Source: Wuchereria bancrofti
Lineage: Eukaryota; Nematoda; Chromadorea; Rhabditida; Onchocercidae
NCBI GenBank assembly: GCA_005281725.1
Contig: SSBO01000012.1
Location: forward strand, 12,703,692-12,767,691
Length of the DNA stretch: 64,000 nucleotides
Direction: 5' to 3'
The translations under genes were made by a program, and so were the position numbers. Below the pieces are notes generated by a model, which did no database searches, was not told the DNA's origin, and saw nothing but the letters and a program-made list of their open reading frames with translations. Of the stretch, positions 56,298-64,000 are shown piece by piece. The stretch's first letter is position 1; each line of letters starts with the position of its first letter.

Positions 56298-58306
56298 CTA
56301 CGTTGAGCCATTGGGAAATAAAGCTGTCAGGCTCGCGATAAGAACAAATCCAACAATCAATGAAAAAAGTTTTGCGACACGAAATTGACGCTGATGGAAC
56401 TCGTGCGGCAATATTTCGAAACAAGTTATATACAAGAATGTTCCACACGCTGTTGCCTGTCAATATTAGTTAGTCAAATAGATTGAATGTGATGATTTAA
56501 TGATTTTGTCTTATGTGGATTGCACTTTCCCTACAATGACTTCTTTACTCATTATATTATGTGAATATTCAAAAATTTCCCAATACTCTTATATGTTTCA
56601 AAATACAGCGTAAAACATAAAAAGAGATTTAAGCCTTTTAAAGTATTTTATTAAGCAAACAAACGGTAGTCAGTTAATGGGAAACAAAGACGAACTTCGT
56701 TTTTCAAGTACTGATGTCATCAAATGTATCGAAAAATTACTTGTGCAATGAAAGAAACTGTTCCAGCAATAAGTGGTGATCCACGGCTAACGACATCTAG
56801 AATAGCAATACCACCAAAACCTCCGATAATAATTTGTGCAGCGAAGATAATCGAACATACTAATGCCGTTGTAAGACTTAAAGCACTCTTCACAAGACGA
56901 ACTCCGAGTGAAAAGCCAATAACTGTTTTGTGCACGAGCAATGCGAAAAAGATCTGCGTATATGTGCTTTAATTAAAATTAAATTCTACGAAAAGAATCA
57001 ATGAATAATGCAACCGCCATGTTGGTTACTTAGAAACCAGTATAGGCAGAGACATCATTGATAGTTTAGAGGGACAAAGTTCACTTTTTAAACTATTCAT
57101 GGTTTCAAAAAAAAATTACGAGACAATAGGATGTTTACTTGCATAATTTCCCTCATACCGCCAACAAGACCTAATGATAGGCCTTCAAACACAGCATGTA
57201 ACGATAACGCCATCACCAGCAGAATAATTCGTAATGTCGATTGAGTATGTGTTAAAGGCTGATGGTTAACTTCACTTTCTAAATATGAAATATGATTATC
57301 TCTTATTTTCCAACAAACGAATTGATTTTAATAGAAATTCTTCACAAAATAAGCTGGAAACAGTCTATGATATAATAAACCGCATTCAGAGTAAGGAGTT
57401 GCAGGTTCAGGATTTGAGTCGTTATGATCGTGGTGTCCATTGATTAAAACGTCCATATCTACGGGACCATGACACTGTTTTTCTCGGATAAACAGAATAA
57501 TCTAAATATGAAAGAAATATTGCCTTCGCAGACCAAGTTTCACCTTTGCTACCAAGTCCCAAAGTTTTAGCATCATATAAAGCATGCAGGACGAATAATC
57601 ATCGAAAAAAAGCACAGATGCCACTTTTTAAATTAAGATCAAGCCACTTTTTAAATTAAGATTAAAAATTACCTGTTCAGTTGAAAGTACCAGCAGAAAT
57701 CCAACACCTATAAAAATTTCCATAATTGGATAGGAATAAGTGATCTGCTGCATCTTTTCAATTCTTCTAAGACTTTCTTTTGCATCTGGTAACAGATCTA
57801 GGAGACATGTCGCCAAAAATACACCACCACCAAATACGGAAATCAAAGAAAGTACTGGCCAAAATCCAGTAGTTGTATTTGCTATGCGTCGAAGCGGCAA
57901 TGCAAACTGTAAATTACAATCGATATTATTTCACTATATTATTTCCAAGGATACTAAACAGTAATACTTCATTATGATGCCGTTCATGTCAATAATTCAT
58001 ACTAATAAAGCCCAGAAAGGATATTAACATCCATAACATAACGGAATTTATTGCATTTTACACTCTTTTCACGGGAAACTATTCCTTGTTCAGCCAAATA
58101 TCACAATTTTTGCTTATCATATTAAATTTCTGGCAATGAAAAAACAAAGAAGAAATAAGAAGGGAAAAAAAATAACATACAGAACAAGCTAGAAGCGTTA
58201 AGATAAACAGAGCAATGATAAGACCTGCTCTGAGAAGTTCATGTACCGGAACGATTGGTCCTGGTGGTGCAGGTGACACGAAAAGATTTTTAATGTCCAT
58301 ATACAT
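56298..58306 (-). CDS. ZIP-family (SLC39A) zinc/iron transporter
   Basis: Exons in transcript order: 58306-58181, 57906-57673, 57501-57381, 57278-57139, 56953-56741, 56456-56298; 330 codons, typical of the ZIP1/2/3 subgroup. It should import Zn2+ (or another divalent metal) into the cytosol across the plasma or a vesicle membrane. Eight hydrophobic segments are visible: one in exon 1, two in exon 2 (GGGVFLATCLLDLLP), a short cytosolic loop with NGHHDHND (about 141-148), then the metal-site helices with HAVFEGLSLGL (His188, Glu192) and HKTVIGFSLGVRL (His215), and three more ending near ALFPNGST. The loop is shorter and less His-rich than in many ZIPs. Start: ATG of MYMDIKN at 58306, just before the first helix; the upstream acceptor suggests a 5' UTR exon or trans-splicing. 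Confidence 0.92.
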
Positions 58307-59860
58307 CTCTTTTTGCTGGACTATATTTATAGCTGAAAGCAATTTTTTAAACAAATGAGAAAAACTACTAAAAAAAACTATTAAATCTTTCTATCTTCAT
58401 TCTAATCAATATTCTTATAAGCAATTCTGTATCATCTAAAATTAGAGCAAGGCAAATATTTGCACATCGATAAACGATATAAAATAACAGCCCAATCATA
58501 CCCAAATTTCAAAACATCTTTCAAAATTTTACCTCTTTTCTGTTCCTTCTGATAATAGGAAGAGAAAATAACTTCAAAGATTCACTGATCATTTTTTTTT
58601 CTTTTTTTTTGTAAAAATAAGAATTAAACATTAGAGTTTTTTNTATAAAATAACAGCCCAATCATACCCAAATTTCAAAACATCTTTCAAAATTTTACCT
58701 CTTTTCTGTTCCTTCTGATAATAGGAAGAGAAAATAACTTCAAAGATTCACTGATCATTTTTTTTTCTTTTTTTTTGTAAAAATAAGAATTAAACATTAG
58801 AGTTTTTTCTTTTTCTATGAAAAAAGTTGCATTATATTGGTAAGATGAAAACATTTACCTTTTACTTTGCTATATAAAAAAGAAAATTACAACACCACTT
58901 TGTATAGTTCCTTCAAATCTAGGAATATTGTAAGACCAAAAAGACATGGCCATTTATTCATAATGCATCAGAAATGTTTCACGCAAGTTATAATTTATCT
59001 TAAAAAAAATGATAATATATAATGTTGATGAAAGATGAAAAAAATTTTCATACGTAATGGATACGTGAATAAATACGTCACTAAATGAAGAATGCAAAGA
59101 TGAGAAAAATGATCAAATGCTTACGGTATGTCGATCAATGCAAAAGTACAAATTTGTAGTAATTCATTCCCGCAACCTTTCAGTAAGGTAAAAAAAAACA
59201 CTCCAGATTATTCAGTAACCTTTCAGGCTAACTGCAAATGACGGAAGTATCTGAGATAAAGCATCTGTATAGTCAAGTTGATCCTGAATTAGTTAGCCTG
59301 AAATCCTGAAAATATTAACCGGCAATTCAAGTGTGGAGGGAACTATGCTATACGCTTATGACACTTCCGCAAAGTGTTGCAGGACAAGTCACACGTACAA
59401 GTATATATACGTAAAAGTATGTATACGTTTACGTTCACGGTCATTCCGATGGATAAAAATGATGATAAAACTACATTCAGCTATAAATCATTTGCGATGA
59501 CCGCATATTGGGTTCTTTTTTTCATAGAGTGGCGCTACTTTTGTTAGCGTAAAATTTGTGTTTTTGTGATTTACGTCAAACTAGTAAACATTACATCGTA
59601 TGAAATGTTCATGGAATTAGTGTTATACGTGGACAATGTCGTAAGTAAATATTATATTGTATAGGTTTTACTTAACAACACGTTATTTTATATTATTATT
59701 GCATTACTTTACGTTAAGTTAGATTCTCAATTTTGTGTGTGTTTAATTTATGCTACGTTACTTCAGATTACGCATTACATCATTTTGCGTGAAATTAATT
59801 TTTTAATATTATTAGTATTTTTCTAGAAGGACAACATTTGGTGTTGAAAATGAAAGATTA
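58307..59860. promoter_or_regulatory. Divergent intergenic region ZIP / NTMT1 with a contig join
   Basis: Outward-facing ZIP and NTMT1 genes share this stretch. It contains the N at 58643 with its exact flanking repeat, and from 59521 onward the sequence that is also found at 4553-4713. No exon was seen, though an upstream NTMT1 exon ending before the acceptor TTTTTCTAG (59826) is possible. Confidence 0.5.
58478..58808. repeat. Exact 165-bp direct repeat flanking an N (assembly join)
   Basis: 58478-58642 and 58644-58808 are identical with an N between them at 58643, as at 22519. An unmerged contig overlap is the likely cause. Confidence 0.9.
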
Positions 59861-62386
<2,526 letters not shown>

Positions 62387-63007
62387 TGTAAATATATATA
62401 AATTGTATATTTGTGCATTGTGGGTTTAAATATATCTCATTCCTCTTTCCACGTTCTTGTTTTCTGTTGTTATGAATTTCCGAAATAAAAAAATTGTTTA
62501 ATGTATTGTGTAAGTTGAATGTTTATTGTAATAAGTGGTACTTTCTCTCATTGATCAATGGAGAAATATTTGGAACAAAGAAGGAAATTTTCTAGATGCA
62601 ATATCTATTTTTTTTTCTTCAATTCTATTCTAATATGCATTTGGATTATGTTTTGTTGCATATCATATAAATTTAAGGGACATACAATTTTTTTAGCATC
62701 GATAACAGTTTCTTGATGAAATAAGTGCATGAATTTAATCGCCTATTTCGTTAGCTTTTTTTTCGGAATGTGCGTACGCATATCCAAATGTATTATATGC
62801 AAATAAATATGCTAAAATTTCCTTTTTCTTTTTTTTTAGGAACGAGAAGACAATTACTAGCTTTGGCCAATCAATTATAGAGAAATGTTGTCTACTGTTT
62901 CGTCAACAATAACACTTCAAAAATTCAGAAAAGTCTAGATTTGTATTTTGCCAATCAGCAAATCAGTATCACAGAAACACTACAATGATACATTGAATTA
63001 CGTAACA
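62387..63007. other. Spacer between NTMT1 and RABL6
   Basis: Contains an AATAAA at about 62484 for NTMT1 and a CTTTTTCTTTTTTTTTAG acceptor-like site ending near 62840, upstream of the RABL6 ATG. The spacer is recognisably the same as that of the left copy (4991-5586), with frequent substitutions. Confidence 0.65.

Positions 63008-64000
<993 letters not shown>

Overview
This is a eukaryotic, very AT-rich, intron-rich window. Short introns end in TTTCAG-type acceptors, exons are compact, and the protein set is metazoan. Together with a BEL/Pao-type gag remnant and worm-like divergence of familiar proteins, this suggests a nematode, probably a filarial or related clade III parasite. The organism is an inference from style and protein content. 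No bacterial (for example Wolbachia) genes, CRISPR arrays, rRNA or convincing tRNA genes were seen.

Layout. (1) 1-6842 is a degenerate mosaic. It carries copies of sequence at 18.1-19.8 kb, 30.6-31.5 kb and 59.5-64.0 kb, in the same order and orientation but with large internal losses. It is interrupted by an 810-bp solo LTR (587-1396) and a broken BEL/Pao 5' end (about 3441-4552). Its gene content is three dead exons of a coiled-coil gene, one dead exon of NTMT1, and a truncated RABL6 copy. (2) 7822-8760 is an intronless membrane RING-finger gene. (3) 9366-16784 is the C-terminal half of a TRIP12-type HECT ubiquitin ligase; its N-terminal half is absent, probably because of a contig join at the N at 9218. 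(4) 16.8-27.5 kb is long, AT-rich and apparently gene-free. (5) 27560-31415 is an unrecognised coiled-coil gene. (6) 33.0-64.0 kb is a compact block of conserved genes: LETM1 (-), RINT1 (+), NCAPH2/kle-2 (-), WRAP53/TCAB1 (+), a ZIP zinc transporter (-), NTMT1 (+) and the 5' end of an intact-looking RABL6 (+).

Exon models were built by hand. For every gene I checked that exon lengths and phases add up and that the spliced protein follows the family. Predicted lengths are LETM1 about 747 aa, NCAPH2 about 652, RINT1 about 716, WRAP53 about 518, ZIP about 330 and NTMT1 about 256. The one junction that does not work is a HECT-domain microexon in TRIP12. The genes are housekeeping functions (mitochondrial cation exchange, ER-Golgi tethering, condensin II, Cajal-body RNP targeting, metal uptake, N-terminal methylation, ubiquitination) and do not form one pathway; many adjacent pairs are divergent or convergent.

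The most notable thing is the decayed paralogous copy at the left edge. It behaves like the remains of a tandem duplication of at least 46 kb that has lost nearly all its genes. Its last roughly 610 bp are identical to the right-hand copy, while the sequence just upstream differs at roughly one base in ten. Three single Ns, two of them flanked by exact direct repeats, show that the assembly contains imperfect contig joins, so part of this pattern needs raw-read confirmation.
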